From assembly GCA_016712415.1 (NCBI GenBank), contig JADJRC010000018.1:114299-178298 (forward strand): DNA of 64,000 nucleotides, in the 5' to 3' direction. Of this stretch, positions 10,457-21,200 are shown piece after piece. A program made the translations under genes and the position numbers. The notes under the pieces were generated by a model. That model made no database searches. It was given only the letters and a program-made list of their open reading frames with translations, and was not told the origin of the DNA. The DNA comes from Lewinellaceae bacterium (GTDB lineage: Bacteria; Bacteroidota; Bacteroidia; Chitinophagales; Saprospiraceae). The first letter of the stretch is position 1. Each line of letters begins with the position of its first letter.

Positions 10457-11116
10457 ATGAGAATCACCCTGGTCAGTCTTTTGTTATGTTTGGGTATGAT
10501 GTGCATGGCCCAACAGCGCGACAGCATCGTCGTATTGCCGGACTCAGTCACTATTTCCCTGGCCGATTCGCTGCATCCTTCCCATTCTTTTTCATTGCGC
10601 AAGTTTTTTACTGCGGACTATCCCAAGCCCGGCAGAGCCGCTTTATTATCGCTTGTATTCCCCGGCGCCGGACAGGCATACAACAAACGCTGGTGGAAAC
10701 TGCCGATCGTTTATGGCGCCCTGGGCGGCGTTTTATACGTGGAGATAGACAATATACGGCAGTACCGGGCGCTTCGGGACAACTACCGCCTGCTGGTGGA
10801 TGGCGACCCGAATACGAACCCGACGGAGGCGCCGTACGATCGTATCGATGCAACAACCATGAAGAGTTACCGGGATCAATGGCGTCGGTACGTTGAACAA
10901 ACATCCCTTGTGCTCGGTTTGGTCTATTTGTTGCAGGTGACCGATGCGTTTGTAGATGCGCATTTACGCAACTTCGATGTGAGCGACGATCTCACCCTGC
11001 GGTTTCAGCCCAAACTGGACCAGACGCAGGGACTCGGCCCCGCATTCGGTTTTGGAATCAGCCTGGGTTTCGGGGAGCGCGGCAGGCAATCTGCGAAGTT
11101 ATTTAGCACACCTTAA
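10457..11116 (+). CDS. DUF5683 domain-containing protein
   Basis: A 219-residue protein with a signal peptide (cleaved after MCMAQ) and the DUF5683 core: SLVFPGAGQAYNKRWWKLP, then a small-residue-rich hydrophobic segment, then an Asp-rich turn and a second hydrophobic segment ending LLQVTDAFVDAHL. This family is near-universal in Bacteroidota and its function is unknown; it is probably in the cell envelope. The frame is open from 10373, but the promoter box and the signal peptide both support the ATG at 10457. Confidence 0.9.
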   Translation: MRITLVSLLLCLGMMCMAQQRDSIVVLPDSVTISLADSLHPSHSFSLRKFFTADYPKPGRAALLSLVFPGAGQAYNKRWWKLPIVYGALGGVLYVEIDNIRQYRALRDNYRLLVDGDPNTNPTEAPYDRIDATTMKSYRDQWRRYVEQTSLVLGLVYLLQVTDAFVDAHLRNFDVSDDLTLRFQPKLDQTQGLGPAFGFGISLGFGERGRQSAKLFSTP

Positions 11117-11151
11117 TACCCGGCGCCATAAAAGCGCGCCGGAATGGAATT

Positions 11152-11938
11152 ATGAAATCTATCCTGGAAAGCGAGTCCGATAGTCTGGAAATCACCCGGC
11201 GGCATTTGTACGAAAGCATACAATTCCCGCTGATCGCCGTCGTGGCAATCTGGCTGGTCCACCTGTACCAGGTTGCCGACGGTTTTGATCCCGGACTATA
11301 CGGCATTATGTCGCGCAGGGCCTGGGGATTGCGGGGAATACTTACCGGCCCCCTCGTGCACGGCAGTTGGGGGCACCTGATTTCCAATACCTTTCCGCTG
11401 TTCGTACTTACGGCGATATCCATCTATTTCTACCGCAAAGTGGCCATGCGTGCCTTCTGGATGATTTACTTCCTGACAGGCATATCAGTATGGCTGTTTG
11501 CCCGCCCTGTTTCCCATATCGGCGCAAGCGGTGATCTACGGACTCGTAGCCTTTATTTTCTGGAACGGCATCTTCAGGCGCAGCATGCGTTCCATTATAC
11601 TGGCGGCCCTGGTCGTGCTCCTGTACAGCGGCATGTTTATGGGTATTCTGCCGGACCAGGAAGGCATATCCTGGGAGAGCCACCTGCTCGGCAGCCTGGT
11701 CGGTATTTTTACCTCCTTTTGGTTTAAGGGGGAAATGGAGGACGATGAAGCAGAAGCCGGCCATCCCTTTGCTGCAGAGCGGGACGCGGAAAAGCAGTAT
11801 TTTATGCCACGCGATATTTTTGACAAAACAAAGGCCGAGCGCTTGGCGGAGGCCGAGGCGGAAGCTGCGCGCCTTCGCGACCGGCAGGACGACGATCGTT
11901 TTTTTCCGCCTTTCTGGAATCAAAGCCAGACCTGGTAA
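11152..11938 (+). pseudogene. Rhomboid family intramembrane serine protease, one frameshift
   Basis: Membrane protease of the rhomboid fold. The 5' frame gives a cytoplasmic N-terminus, membrane segments and HGSWGHLISN, the motif holding the oxyanion-site His/Asn. It then reaches HIGASG, which contains the catalytic serine. The frame breaks right after GASG (about 11530) and continues one frame over as VIYGLVAFIFW, further membrane segments, and the SHLLGSLVG segment with the catalytic histidine. The C-terminus (about 60 residues) is charged, Ala/Glu/Arg-rich and probably helical. One missing base in the GG before GTGATC explains the break, so the gene is probably intact in the organism. Confidence 0.85.
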
Positions 11939-11944
11939 AAGCGG

Positions 11945-12586
11945 TTATTTTGTCGTCAGCGTTTCCAGTTTGTACGTTTTGATCACCCTGCGCACCTTAT
12001 TGGGCCACTCCGGATCGCTGGCATAGCCGGGCTCGCGTTTTTTCCAGTTGGCACTCAGCCCCTTGATGAAACATTCCACGTCGGTAGCAGAGCACCTCAA
12101 GGCATCCTTAAACCACTTTCTGCTCTGAAGGAAACTGGCAAAGTCGCGCACGGCTTCGGAAGGTGTATCGTACTTCCGGAACGGCGAATCTTCTCCCTCG
12201 TGCCACATGGTAAATGTTTCGCCGTTCCAGGGTGGGGTAGCCCTCATGCCAAAGGGGTTTTTGGCATTCTGGTACAGGTAACTGGTAAAGCCTGTTGATT
12301 CGAGAATGGCTATGCCGATGAAGGCTGTTGCCGGCACTTTCTCGTCAGTCTCTAATTGTTTGGCCTCCCTGATGAATTCTTCGATCAAGTCCACCTGTGC
12401 CCCGAAGGAGTCGGAAATGATCTGGGCAATGGCCCGAACAGCCATCGAGTCGAGTTGTTTGGGCTGGACCGGCGCGGATTTTTGCGAGGCCGGCGCGGAT
12501 TTTTGCTGAGCCTGCAAAGAAGCAGACAGGGTCAGGCATAAAAAAGCAAAAAGAATGGTCACCCGGTAATTGGAAAATACGGACAT
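11945..12586 (-). CDS. Glucosaminidase domain-containing protein (peptidoglycan hydrolase)
   Basis: A secreted 213-residue protein with a FlgJ/LytG-like N-acetylglucosaminidase domain that should cut peptidoglycan glycan strands. A signal peptide (cleaved near LQAQ) is followed by a Ser/Ala/Pro/Lys linker with a short internal duplication. The hydrolase domain (about 65-205) shows IAILESTGFTSYL with the catalytic glutamate, NPFGMRATPPW, and the KWFKDAL repeat segment. The longer frame from 12646 adds 20 residues without a signal-peptide shape, so the ATG at 12586 is preferred. Convergent with the rhomboid gene, 6 bases apart. Confidence 0.88.
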   Translation of the reverse strand: MSVFSNYRVTILFAFLCLTLSASLQAQQKSAPASQKSAPVQPKQLDSMAVRAIAQIISDSFGAQVDLIEEFIREAKQLETDEKVPATAFIGIAILESTGFTSYLYQNAKNPFGMRATPPWNGETFTMWHEGEDSPFRKYDTPSEAVRDFASFLQSRKWFKDALRCSATDVECFIKGLSANWKKREPGYASDPEWPNKVRRVIKTYKLETLTTK

Positions 12587-12649
12587 ATGGATAAAAGGTT
12601 TGTTTTTTGAAAGTGGATTAGACGGAAAAAACGGGGAAGGTCTCAAAAT

Positions 12650-15046
12650 CTACCGGGCAACAAGCACCCGGCAAATGGCATAACCTGATTTTGTATATAA
12701 GACGAATATATATTTACCTGCAGGAATAGTGCTCAGCGGCACCTGTATGGAAGTAGTACCCGGAAAATTCTGTGCCAGAATCAGTTCACCTTGTTCGTTG
12801 AACGCATGCAGCATATCAAATGGCTCATCCATACTCAGCCTGACGTGCGAAACTGCCGGATTTGGCGCAGCCTTTACCGGTAGCACACGCTCTACCGGGT
12901 CCTTTATACCAACTGTGGAGAGCCCTTTTGCAACAGTATATTGCCCCGGAACGACATGGTCTATCCTGAGAACGCCATACCGGTCAATCGATGAGGTGAG
13001 TTTGTTTTTAAAATAGGTCGGGTACTCCATCCAGGGATAGCCGGGGCCCGGACGGTAAACCATCAAAACACTGTCTTCGGAAGGCCCGGTCTGTGCAAAC
13101 AGTTCGGTGTCCAGTTGATCCATCTGGCCGCGGCCGTCATAAAAAACAGTGGCGCTGCCATTGAAGCCATCGGGAAGATCGGCCTCAATACTCCAGTAGC
13201 GGTTGCTCAGGAGGTACCCATTGGGGTTTGCAGCACCGGCGGTGTCGGGCATGGCATAGTGGTGCTCCACACGGATCAGTGCTGAATCCGGCAATGCAGT
13301 AACATTCATGGCCATTTTCGCCGGCGAGAAGTTTTTGTTTCCGGTTGTTTTCACCACCATTTCCTTTTCTGCCCGGGCAATTGTCAATTGCTGCCTGGTA
13401 TTGACCCACACAAACAAGGGATTGAATCCCGGAGGCAGTTCCACCACCACCTCGCTTGTTTCGCCTGATACTGTTGCCGACCGGTACATCCGTTCCCACG
13501 TTGCATTGACGAAGGTGAATTCCAAAGGCACGTTCTGATAAAAATGCGGCGCGCCGCGCAGTTTCTGTTTGACAAATATTTTAACAACCTGTACGCTGTC
13601 CGGGCCCGGCAATACCTCTGTCGAATCGACAGAAAAATGCGTAAACCCGGGACTGAACACCCAGTCGTTGAAAAAATCGGCCATATCCAGGCCTGTTGCG
13701 GCGCCGAGTTTGTCACGCATTTCTTCGCTGCTCCAGTCGTCGAAACTGGTCTGCTCCAGTACACTTGTTATGCCTGCCCGGAACAGCGTATCGCCCAGGT
13801 AGCCGCGCAGGTTGTGCGCCACGACGGCCCCTTTGTTGTACACATGCTCGCCATAGGTCAGGTCGTGCGGCAATCCGGATACCGCCCGGTAACCGCCCTC
13901 GTTGACATGGGTTTTTTCCAGCACATTGAGGAAATTGGTTTGCACGGCATCCCGAAAGGCATTTGAGCCGTATGTCCACTCGGCGAACAAATGCTCTGAA
14001 TATACAGCCCAGCCCTCATTGAGCCACATGTCTTCGGCGGTTGAACAGGTGGCCAGATCGCCCCACCAGTGGTGGGAAAGTTCATGTGCCCATAGCGTTT
14101 CGTAGTTGAGCGAACCATCGATAAACGTTCTGCCGATCGAAACGTTGGTAGCATGCTCCATGGCGCCCGAATTGAATGGAACCAGCGAGTAGCCGATTTT
14201 TGGCCAGCGAAAGGGTCCGTACCAATACAGAAAACATTCAATTGCCTGCGGAAGGTGCTGAAATGTACTGGCAACCTTGTTGGTATCGGCTGCTGCTGCC
14301 GCAATTTCCACCGGTATGGATTGGTAGTTGCGCTTCCAGGATACCAGAGGCCCGGAGGTGAAACAGGCCAGGTACGACGGGATGGGTTGCTCCATTTTCC
14401 AGTGCCGGGTAACCTGCCCGCCCTGCTGCATCTCGCCGGCCAGAACGCCATTGCAATACGCGGGTACGTTGGCGCCCGAGGTGATGTAAAAATCAAAAGT
14501 TCTGCGCTCAACAAAGTTGTCAAAGCAGGGAAACCACGCCCTCCCGTACGAATGCGGATCAGCGGCAAAGCCGACACCAAGGTTGAAAAAGTAACCGTTC
14601 TGGTTGTACACACCGCCCCAGCCGCTGGCATCAGCAGCCGGCAGGCCATGGTAATTGATCTGTACAAATAAGGTGTCGCCGATTGCGGGAGAAACAGGGA
14701 ATGGAACGGCCAATAAAGTGCCGGATTGCATAAAAGGTGTCTGCACACCATTCAGAGAGACCGAATCAACCGTGAGACTTTCCAGGTCGAGTTGTATTTC
14801 GGTCACCCCGCCCGATAGAGCGACAATCGTCATATGGCACGCGCCGGTCAGTTGGGGGGCATTGCCCAGATTCAATGAAATGGCTGTGTGTAGTATATCG
14901 AGGGAATCACTTCGGGTATCGGCGGCGGCGGGCGGTTTTCCAGGAAGAAGGCGCCCTTCGGCGCACCATTCGCCGGAACGAAGCATTTTTTGGGATGAAA
15001 GAGACCAACTGCATGCCAGGCAGCAAATAATCAATAATATACGCAT
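12650..15046 (-). CDS. Secreted M1 family aminopeptidase with type IX sorting domain
   Basis: Zinc aminopeptidase of 798 residues, exported and probably placed on the surface or released by the type IX system. A signal peptide covers about residues 1-19. The exopeptidase motif reads GAMEH (294-298, GAMEN in most of the family). The zinc site is HELSH (321-325) with the third ligand glutamate in NEGWAVYSEH (about 344). A C-terminal domain of about 85 residues has the Por-secretion pattern (APNPAVSHVRL ... GKYIFVLYT). The frame is open 77 codons further upstream but has no signal-like sequence there, so the ATG at 15046 is chosen. Divergent from nadE. Confidence 0.94.
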   Translation of the reverse strand: MRILLIICCLACSWSLSSQKMLRSGEWCAEGRLLPGKPPAAADTRSDSLDILHTAISLNLGNAPQLTGACHMTIVALSGGVTEIQLDLESLTVDSVSLNGVQTPFMQSGTLLAVPFPVSPAIGDTLFVQINYHGLPAADASGWGGVYNQNGYFFNLGVGFAADPHSYGRAWFPCFDNFVERRTFDFYITSGANVPAYCNGVLAGEMQQGGQVTRHWKMEQPIPSYLACFTSGPLVSWKRNYQSIPVEIAAAAADTNKVASTFQHLPQAIECFLYWYGPFRWPKIGYSLVPFNSGAMEHATNVSIGRTFIDGSLNYETLWAHELSHHWWGDLATCSTAEDMWLNEGWAVYSEHLFAEWTYGSNAFRDAVQTNFLNVLEKTHVNEGGYRAVSGLPHDLTYGEHVYNKGAVVAHNLRGYLGDTLFRAGITSVLEQTSFDDWSSEEMRDKLGAATGLDMADFFNDWVFSPGFTHFSVDSTEVLPGPDSVQVVKIFVKQKLRGAPHFYQNVPLEFTFVNATWERMYRSATVSGETSEVVVELPPGFNPLFVWVNTRQQLTIARAEKEMVVKTTGNKNFSPAKMAMNVTALPDSALIRVEHHYAMPDTAGAANPNGYLLSNRYWSIEADLPDGFNGSATVFYDGRGQMDQLDTELFAQTGPSEDSVLMVYRPGPGYPWMEYPTYFKNKLTSSIDRYGVLRIDHVVPGQYTVAKGLSTVGIKDPVERVLPVKAAPNPAVSHVRLSMDEPFDMLHAFNEQGELILAQNFPGTTSIQVPLSTIPAGKYIFVLYTKSGYAICRVLVAR

Positions 15047-15129
15047 GGATGAAATGTTTCGACCCCGTGAAAGTAGCGCATTTCGCAGATATTGAGGGCC
15101 TGAAATAAAATCACGCGCCGCCTTTAAAG

Positions 15130-15137
15130 TACTTTTG
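15130..15137 (+). promoter_or_regulatory. -7 promoter element for nadE
   Basis: TACTTTTG matches TAnnTTTG in the divergent region between the aminopeptidase and nadE genes, 106 bases before the nadE start. Confidence 0.5.
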
Positions 15138-15242
15138 CGCGATATTACAGCAGGCGAAGAAAAACAAGGGTTTCCCTGAAGCGTTATACCCGGCGTTACA
15201 AGCGGACATCCTGACCGGAACCTTTCCAAAAAGATACGCAAC

Positions 15243-16880
15243 ATGAGAATTGCACTTGCCCAATTAAACTGCCACATCGGAAACTTTGAAGGTAATCTAC
15301 AGAAAATGCTGGCTGCTGTGGAGTCGGCTAAAAGTGAAGGCGCCGACCTGGTTTGTTTTCCGGAACTGGCTGTTTGTGGATATCCGCCGCGCGATTTTCT
15401 CGAATTCGACGATTTTATCCGAAAAAGCTACACGTCTGTTGAACGTCTTTTGCAGGCAAGCAAAGGCATCGGCATCATTGTCGGCGCTCCGACGCATAAT
15501 CCGGTGGTGGAAGGAAAAGACCTGTTCAACTCCGCCTATTTCCTGTATGATGGCAAGCAGATCGGCGTCCAGCACAAGACCCTGCTGCCTACCTACGATA
15601 TTTTTGATGAATACCGGTACTTCGAACCCGCAACGGAATTTCAGACAGTTGAGCTCAAAGGCAAAAAAATCGCGTTGTCGGTATGCGAAGACATCTGGAA
15701 TGTCGGCAACGAAAACCCGCTTTATACCATTTGTCCGCTCGACGAAATGATGCGGGAAAAACCTGATTTTATTGTCAATATTTCTGCCTCGCCCTTCGAC
15801 TACGGCCAGGCAGCCAGAAGAATTCATGTGGTGCGGGCCAATGTGGAGCGTTACGGCATTCCGATGTTCTACGTCAACCATGTGGGCGCACAAACGGATA
15901 TCATATTCGACGGCGGCAGCATCGTTATGTCGCCCAACGGGCGGGTGTTCGACGAAATGGCTTATTTTGAAGAAAGCCTGAAGGTATATGATCTGGAAGA
16001 AGTAATGCGCGGCGGGCAAGCCTCTGAACAGCCAAAAGACAAAATCAACCTGATACACGACGCCCTGGTCGTGGGCATTCGCGACTATTTTCAAAAACTC
16101 GGTTTCAAACAAGCCATCCTCGGCCTGTCGGGCGGTATCGACTCCGCCGTAACCGCAGTCCTTGCCGCCAGGGCACTGGGCTCCGAAAACGTTCGTGTAC
16201 TGCTCATGCCCAGCCAGTTCAGCAGCGGGCATTCGGTCGACGATGCGCGCCGGCTGGCGGAAAACCTCGGTATACAGTACGACATCATTGCAATAAAACC
16301 CATGTACGAGGCTTTTGAGGCAGCGCTTCAGTCCCATTTCGAAGGACTTCCCTTCAACGTGACCGAAGAGAACATACAGGCGCGCGTACGCGGCACGCTC
16401 CTGATGGCCATGAGCAATAAATTCGGCAATATCCTGCTCAATACCACCAATAAGAGTGAGATGGCAGTCGGCTACGGCACCCTGTACGGCGATATGTGCG
16501 GGGGTATTTCCGTACTCGGCGATGTGTACAAAACGGAAGTGTACGAATTGGCACGATACCTCAATAAAGATGGTGAAGTGATCCCGGAAAACTCCATCGC
16601 CAAGCCTCCGAGTGCCGAACTGCGTCCGGGCCAAAAGGACTCTGACAGCCTTCCGCCTTACGATATCCTGGACCAGGTACTGTATCAATATATCGAATGC
16701 CGGCAGGGTCCGCGGGAATTGATCGAAATGGGTTTCGACGAAGCACTGGTTAAGCGCGTACTCAGAATGGTCAATATGAATGAGTTCAAACGCGAACAGG
16801 CCGCCCCCGTTCTGCGTGTCAGCAGCAAAGGTTTCGGCATGGGCAGGAGAATGCCGATCGTAGGGAAGTACCTGTCCTGA
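15243..16880 (+). CDS. nadE: Glutamine-hydrolysing NAD+ synthase
   Basis: Makes NAD+ from deamido-NAD+, ATP and glutamine; final step of NAD synthesis in the cytoplasm. The N-terminal nitrilase-type amidase domain (about 1-260) shows the catalytic triad segments FPELAVCGYPP (Glu), HKTLLPTYDIFDE (Lys) and SVCEDIW (Cys148). The C-terminal synthetase domain carries the ATP-pyrophosphatase P-loop SGGIDS at 296-301 and later the KSEMAVGYGTLYGDMCGG segment. At 545 residues it is the usual two-domain form, so it needs no separate amidase. Confidence 0.97.
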   Translation: MRIALAQLNCHIGNFEGNLQKMLAAVESAKSEGADLVCFPELAVCGYPPRDFLEFDDFIRKSYTSVERLLQASKGIGIIVGAPTHNPVVEGKDLFNSAYFLYDGKQIGVQHKTLLPTYDIFDEYRYFEPATEFQTVELKGKKIALSVCEDIWNVGNENPLYTICPLDEMMREKPDFIVNISASPFDYGQAARRIHVVRANVERYGIPMFYVNHVGAQTDIIFDGGSIVMSPNGRVFDEMAYFEESLKVYDLEEVMRGGQASEQPKDKINLIHDALVVGIRDYFQKLGFKQAILGLSGGIDSAVTAVLAARALGSENVRVLLMPSQFSSGHSVDDARRLAENLGIQYDIIAIKPMYEAFEAALQSHFEGLPFNVTEENIQARVRGTLLMAMSNKFGNILLNTTNKSEMAVGYGTLYGDMCGGISVLGDVYKTEVYELARYLNKDGEVIPENSIAKPPSAELRPGQKDSDSLPPYDILDQVLYQYIECRQGPRELIEMGFDEALVKRVLRMVNMNEFKREQAAPVLRVSSKGFGMGRRMPIVGKYLS

Positions 16881-16890
16881 AACAAAGAGC

Positions 16891-18171
16891 CTATCGAATC
16901 AGGCTGACGGTTCCGCTTTTTGTGAACGTGCTGCCGTCTACCCGCTCCAGTTCTGCCCAATAAGTGTAAACGCCTGTCTGGGCCACCTTGCCGCGCCAAA
17001 ACCCATCCCATCCGGACGTTGGGTCGTCTGGAAACAGGCTGTCGCGTTCAAAAACGAGGCCGCCCCAGCGGTCTGTCACCAACAGGCGCCTGATCAACGA
17101 CACACCGCGGTCGGCGCTCAGGAAAAACCTGTTATTGGGCCATTCAGCATCGGGATTGAACACATTGGGCGCATAAACCCGGTTATCGTTCGATACGGTA
17201 ATGCGTATATCGTCGGTAAGTACGCAGCCGTCGATGTCGGTCACTTCAATCGTATAGGCAATGTTGCTAAGCGGCATCACACAGAAAGATGCACAATCCG
17301 GGTCGGCACACGGTGGTTGCGGCGCCCATTGTATGGATTGCGGCACCAGACTGTATTCCGGATTGATACACAGCGAGTCGCCTTTCACAATCTCCACATC
17401 CTCACCGAGATATACCCAGGGCTGTCTGAAAATCAGGTTAATATTGACCAATGAATCACAGCCTGTCGATGCGGCGCCGGGCAGGATTTCCAGTCCGGTC
17501 CTGTTGTTCTGGTCGTACCGGCGTCCGTTTATGATCAGAACATCATCGGGGCATAGGGTATCTGTGTAAATGCTGAAGGGCGGCGTGAGCACCTCAAGCT
17601 CAACCCGGATAATACTGTCGCAACCGGCGGCGGCGCCTCCCGGGATCATCTCCACACCTGCGGGATGGAAGGCATGGTATGGTGTGCCGTTGATCAGAAT
17701 CGTATCGCCCTCGCAAATTGTTGCCTGAAAATCAGAGACGGTAGGATAAAAACCCAGGTTGATGTGAATGATACTGTCGCACCCATTGGAAGCGCCGCCT
17801 TCCACGGTTTCTTCTCCGAGGTAGAAATTGGCGTGATAGGCCGTACCGTTTACCCAAACCGTATCTCCCACACAGATGGTGGTGTTCAGGTTGATCTCTG
17901 CAGGTTGAAGGAATTTCAGCGATACAATAATAACGCTGTCGGTACCATCAGACGAAGCGCCGGGCAGAATGACCGTTCCGGATGGAGATGAAGGATCGAA
18001 AATCTGGTTCCCGATCAACAGGCTCTGGTTGGAGCAGTAGGTATTATTGAGGTATGCCGTATCAAGTGGAATCCGGGTTGCAAATGCGGCGCAGGTCGTG
18101 CAAAACAGGCAGCCGGCAGCCAACATGGTTTTAATTAATCGCAGCATTGCCGTTTTCTCATTATTAAGCAA
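16891..18171 (-). CDS. Secreted repeat protein with gliding-motility-associated C-terminal domain
   Basis: A 426-residue exported protein. It has a signal peptide (a second start, MLRLIKTMLAAG, is eight codons in) and four repeats of about 60-65 residues, each ending in a G-C/T-D-S-[IVL] motif after a VNGT/INGT-type strand. The C-terminal domain of about 90 residues has the CHU_C-type pattern (VYAPNVFNPD...VTDRWGGLVF...WDGFWRGKVAQTGVYTYWAEL), which targets proteins to type IX secretion. It probably ends up on the cell surface. It converges on nadE with a 10-base gap. The ligand is unknown. Confidence 0.88.
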   Translation of the reverse strand: MLNNEKTAMLRLIKTMLAAGCLFCTTCAAFATRIPLDTAYLNNTYCSNQSLLIGNQIFDPSSPSGTVILPGASSDGTDSVIIVSLKFLQPAEINLNTTICVGDTVWVNGTAYHANFYLGEETVEGGASNGCDSIIHINLGFYPTVSDFQATICEGDTILINGTPYHAFHPAGVEMIPGGAAAGCDSIIRVELEVLTPPFSIYTDTLCPDDVLIINGRRYDQNNRTGLEILPGAASTGCDSLVNINLIFRQPWVYLGEDVEIVKGDSLCINPEYSLVPQSIQWAPQPPCADPDCASFCVMPLSNIAYTIEVTDIDGCVLTDDIRITVSNDNRVYAPNVFNPDAEWPNNRFFLSADRGVSLIRRLLVTDRWGGLVFERDSLFPDDPTSGWDGFWRGKVAQTGVYTYWAELERVDGSTFTKSGTVSLIR

Positions 18172-18251
18172 GTGATTCAGGTAAAAAATCGGGCCACAGC
18201 AACGTCCCTTTTCGTTGCTGTGGCCACCTGCAATTACCAGTCCAAATTGGT

Positions 18252-21200
18252 TTATTCTTTCATTTTTTCCAGTCGGGAGAGCCGGGTTTCCAGCGACTCC
18301 ATCTGTTGGCGGAGTGTTGTATTTTCATTGCGGAGCGATTCGATTTGTTGTTGTTGCTCCTGAATGGCTTTTATCGCCAGTACGCCAAATCCGGAATAAT
18401 TGACGGAGAGATAACCGCCTTCGCCGTTCCGAACCGGCGTTTGCGCCACCAGTTCCGGGAAGAGGTTCTCGACATTCTGTGCCAGGAAGCCCAGCGAGTA
18501 TTTGGCGTTTTCCTGTTCAATCTTGTAGTGGTATGAAACCGGCTCCAGTTGCATGATCCTGCTCATAATTCCCATAGGAATAGCAGCAATATCCTTTTTG
18601 AGGCGCCGGTCGGAGGGCAGGTAAAGCCCCGTCGTAGCGGAGAATGTACCGGCCGGAATACCCGGGCCAAACTGGTCGTTATACAGCACGAGGTCGCCGT
18701 TGCCGGCACTCACCCAAAAATCCCAAAAATGGCCGTTGTCGGTATTTTGGAGGGTCAGGCCGATGTCTTTCTGGAAGACTTTAAGCCTGGAGTTTCCATT
18801 ATTTACGCCGCCGATACCGACATTGGATTTAACATTTGCCGTAATGGCCGGGGCGGTCAGGGTACTTGGGCCGCCTGAAAAATCGACAGAAAACAAGGCT
18901 GCGCCACCGCCGTCGCCCGAGACGCGCCAGCCACCGTCGCCGCTGTTCTTGAGCAGCATGGTTGCCCGGCCTGCGCCGGTGTTTTCCACCGTAAGTTGCG
19001 GTGTGTCGTCGGAAGATTTGAAACGCCCGTCGCCATCTACGTCGAGCCTGAAAGCAGGTGTGGCGGTGTGAATACCCACATTTCCATCTCCCGTGACCAG
19101 GGCAGCGCCGCTGGAGGCCGTGATAAAGGCTGCCGGCTCACCGTTGGTATTGGACACTTGCAGTTTGCCTCCAATGCTGGCATTGCTTCCGATCAATACA
19201 TTGCCGACGTTGGCATTCAATATGTTATCGCCGTCGGGTTTCCAGTAGGGATCGCCGATACCGTTCAGCAGACTCGTAAAGTCCACGGTACTGCCTGATC
19301 CCGATATTTCGAGGACGGAGCCGATAAGGTTGAGGCTTTGAAACTCATTGGTGGGGTCGTTGTCGGTATCGCCGGTATTGATGACAGTAAAATTGGGGGC
19401 AGAACCCGTAATGCTGATGCCGGCGCCTGCCGAATAGGTATTGCCGGGAGGCAGACCGACCGTGCCGCCGCCATTCGAGAGCGACAACTGGTTGCCCAGG
19501 ATACTCAGGGTCTGTATCTCGTTGGTATTGCTCAGGTCGCCGGTGTTGTTGATCACAAAATTGGGCGCTGCGCCGCCGATGCTGATACCTGTCCCGGCAT
19601 CGTAGTCATTTCCGGCAGGCAGGATCACATTGCCGCCGCCGTTCGACAGTGACAACTGGTTTCCGACGAGTCCGAGGGTCTGGAGTTCGTTGGTATTGTC
19701 CAGGTCGCCCGTATTATTGATTACGAAATTGGGCGCTGCGCCACCGACGCTGATACCTGTGCCTGCAGAATAATCCGGTATGGTAACGGTACCGCCGCCG
19801 CTGGACAGCGACAGTTGGTTTCCGACGAGTCCGAGGGTCTGGAGTTCGTTGGTGTTATCCAGGTCGCCGGTGTTGTTCACCACAAAATTCGGCGAAACGC
19901 CACCGATATTGATGCCCGTCCCGGCGCTGTAAATATCGCCTGTGCCACCAACAGCGTCGTTGCCCGGCGTCCATCCTGTACCATTCCACTTCAGCACCTG
20001 GCCCGGCGTTGCGCCTTGCTGGTCAAGGTCTACCGGGCTGCCAAGTGTGCCGTTACCGGTCAGCGAAGGGCCGGTCCAGACTGCCTGTGCGCCCCAATCG
20101 TCGCCTGTAAAAGTAGCGGGCGTCCAGGTGGCGCCGTTCCATTGCAGCACCTGGCCGTTTACGGCCCCCTGCTGGGCGAGTCGCAGCGGATTGCCTGCGG
20201 TACCGTTTCCGCCAAGCGTGGCGTTCACCGATACGACCTGTGCGCCCCAATCGTCGCCTGCGGTGTCGTTGCCCGGCGTCCAGGCGGTGCCATTCCATTT
20301 CAGTACCTGCCCGGGGGTGGCGCCCTGCTGATTCAGGTTAACCGGACTGCCGAGTGTGCCGTTGCCGGTCAGCGCAGGACCGGTCCATACGGCTTGAGTG
20401 CCCCAGTTGTCGCCGTCGTCGTCGCCGGGCACCCAACTGGAGCCGTTCCATTTCAATATCTGGCCGACGCCTGCGCCCTGTTGGGCGATCGAAAGTGGAT
20501 TGGCTACGGTACCGTTACCTGTGAGTGAATTTGTAGTGTTTGCTGTTTGTGCGCCCCAGTTATCGCCGGCATCGGCAGCAGGGAACCAGGTAGATCCGTT
20601 CCATTTCAGTATCTGACCATTTACGGCGCCCTGCGCCGCAATTTTAAGCGGACTGGCCGGCGTACCGTTTCCCGCCAGGGTGCCGTCTGTGGAGGCTACC
20701 TGTGCGCCCCAGTTATCTCCCCCACTGCCGGTATCGTCGTTTGCCGGACCCCAGGTATTTCCGTTCCATTTGAGCACCTGGCCGAAGCCGGCACTCATGT
20801 TATTGAGTTTGTTGCCTGTGATGGACCCGTTGATGATATTGGTTGTGCCGACAGCGTTGGCTGCCATCTCAACATTGGTTACCACGCCGGGCTTGAGTTG
20901 TAGGGTGGTAAAGGTGCCCGTAACATCGCCGTTTGCTTGTGAAGTACCGGTAATATCATCGAATGGATTGAGGTCACCTGTATTGAATATGGTAAAAAGT
21001 ACGCCGTTACCGGTGACATCAATACCAGGACCCGCGTTGAGCATAATGGCGCCCGTGTTGTCGGTTTGCGGTTCCCATACCGTGCCGTTCCATTTGAGCA
21101 CCTGGCCGTTTGAAGCGCCCATATCGCTGATTTTGGCGCCGGTCACGGCTTTGTTTACCAGGTTATCCGTTTCCACGGCATTGCTGGCGAGTTCCAGCGT

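Noticed and set aside
19815..20528. Plus-strand ORF opposite the fibre-like gene
   Set aside because: Produced by the repetitive opposite-strand sequence and without family features.
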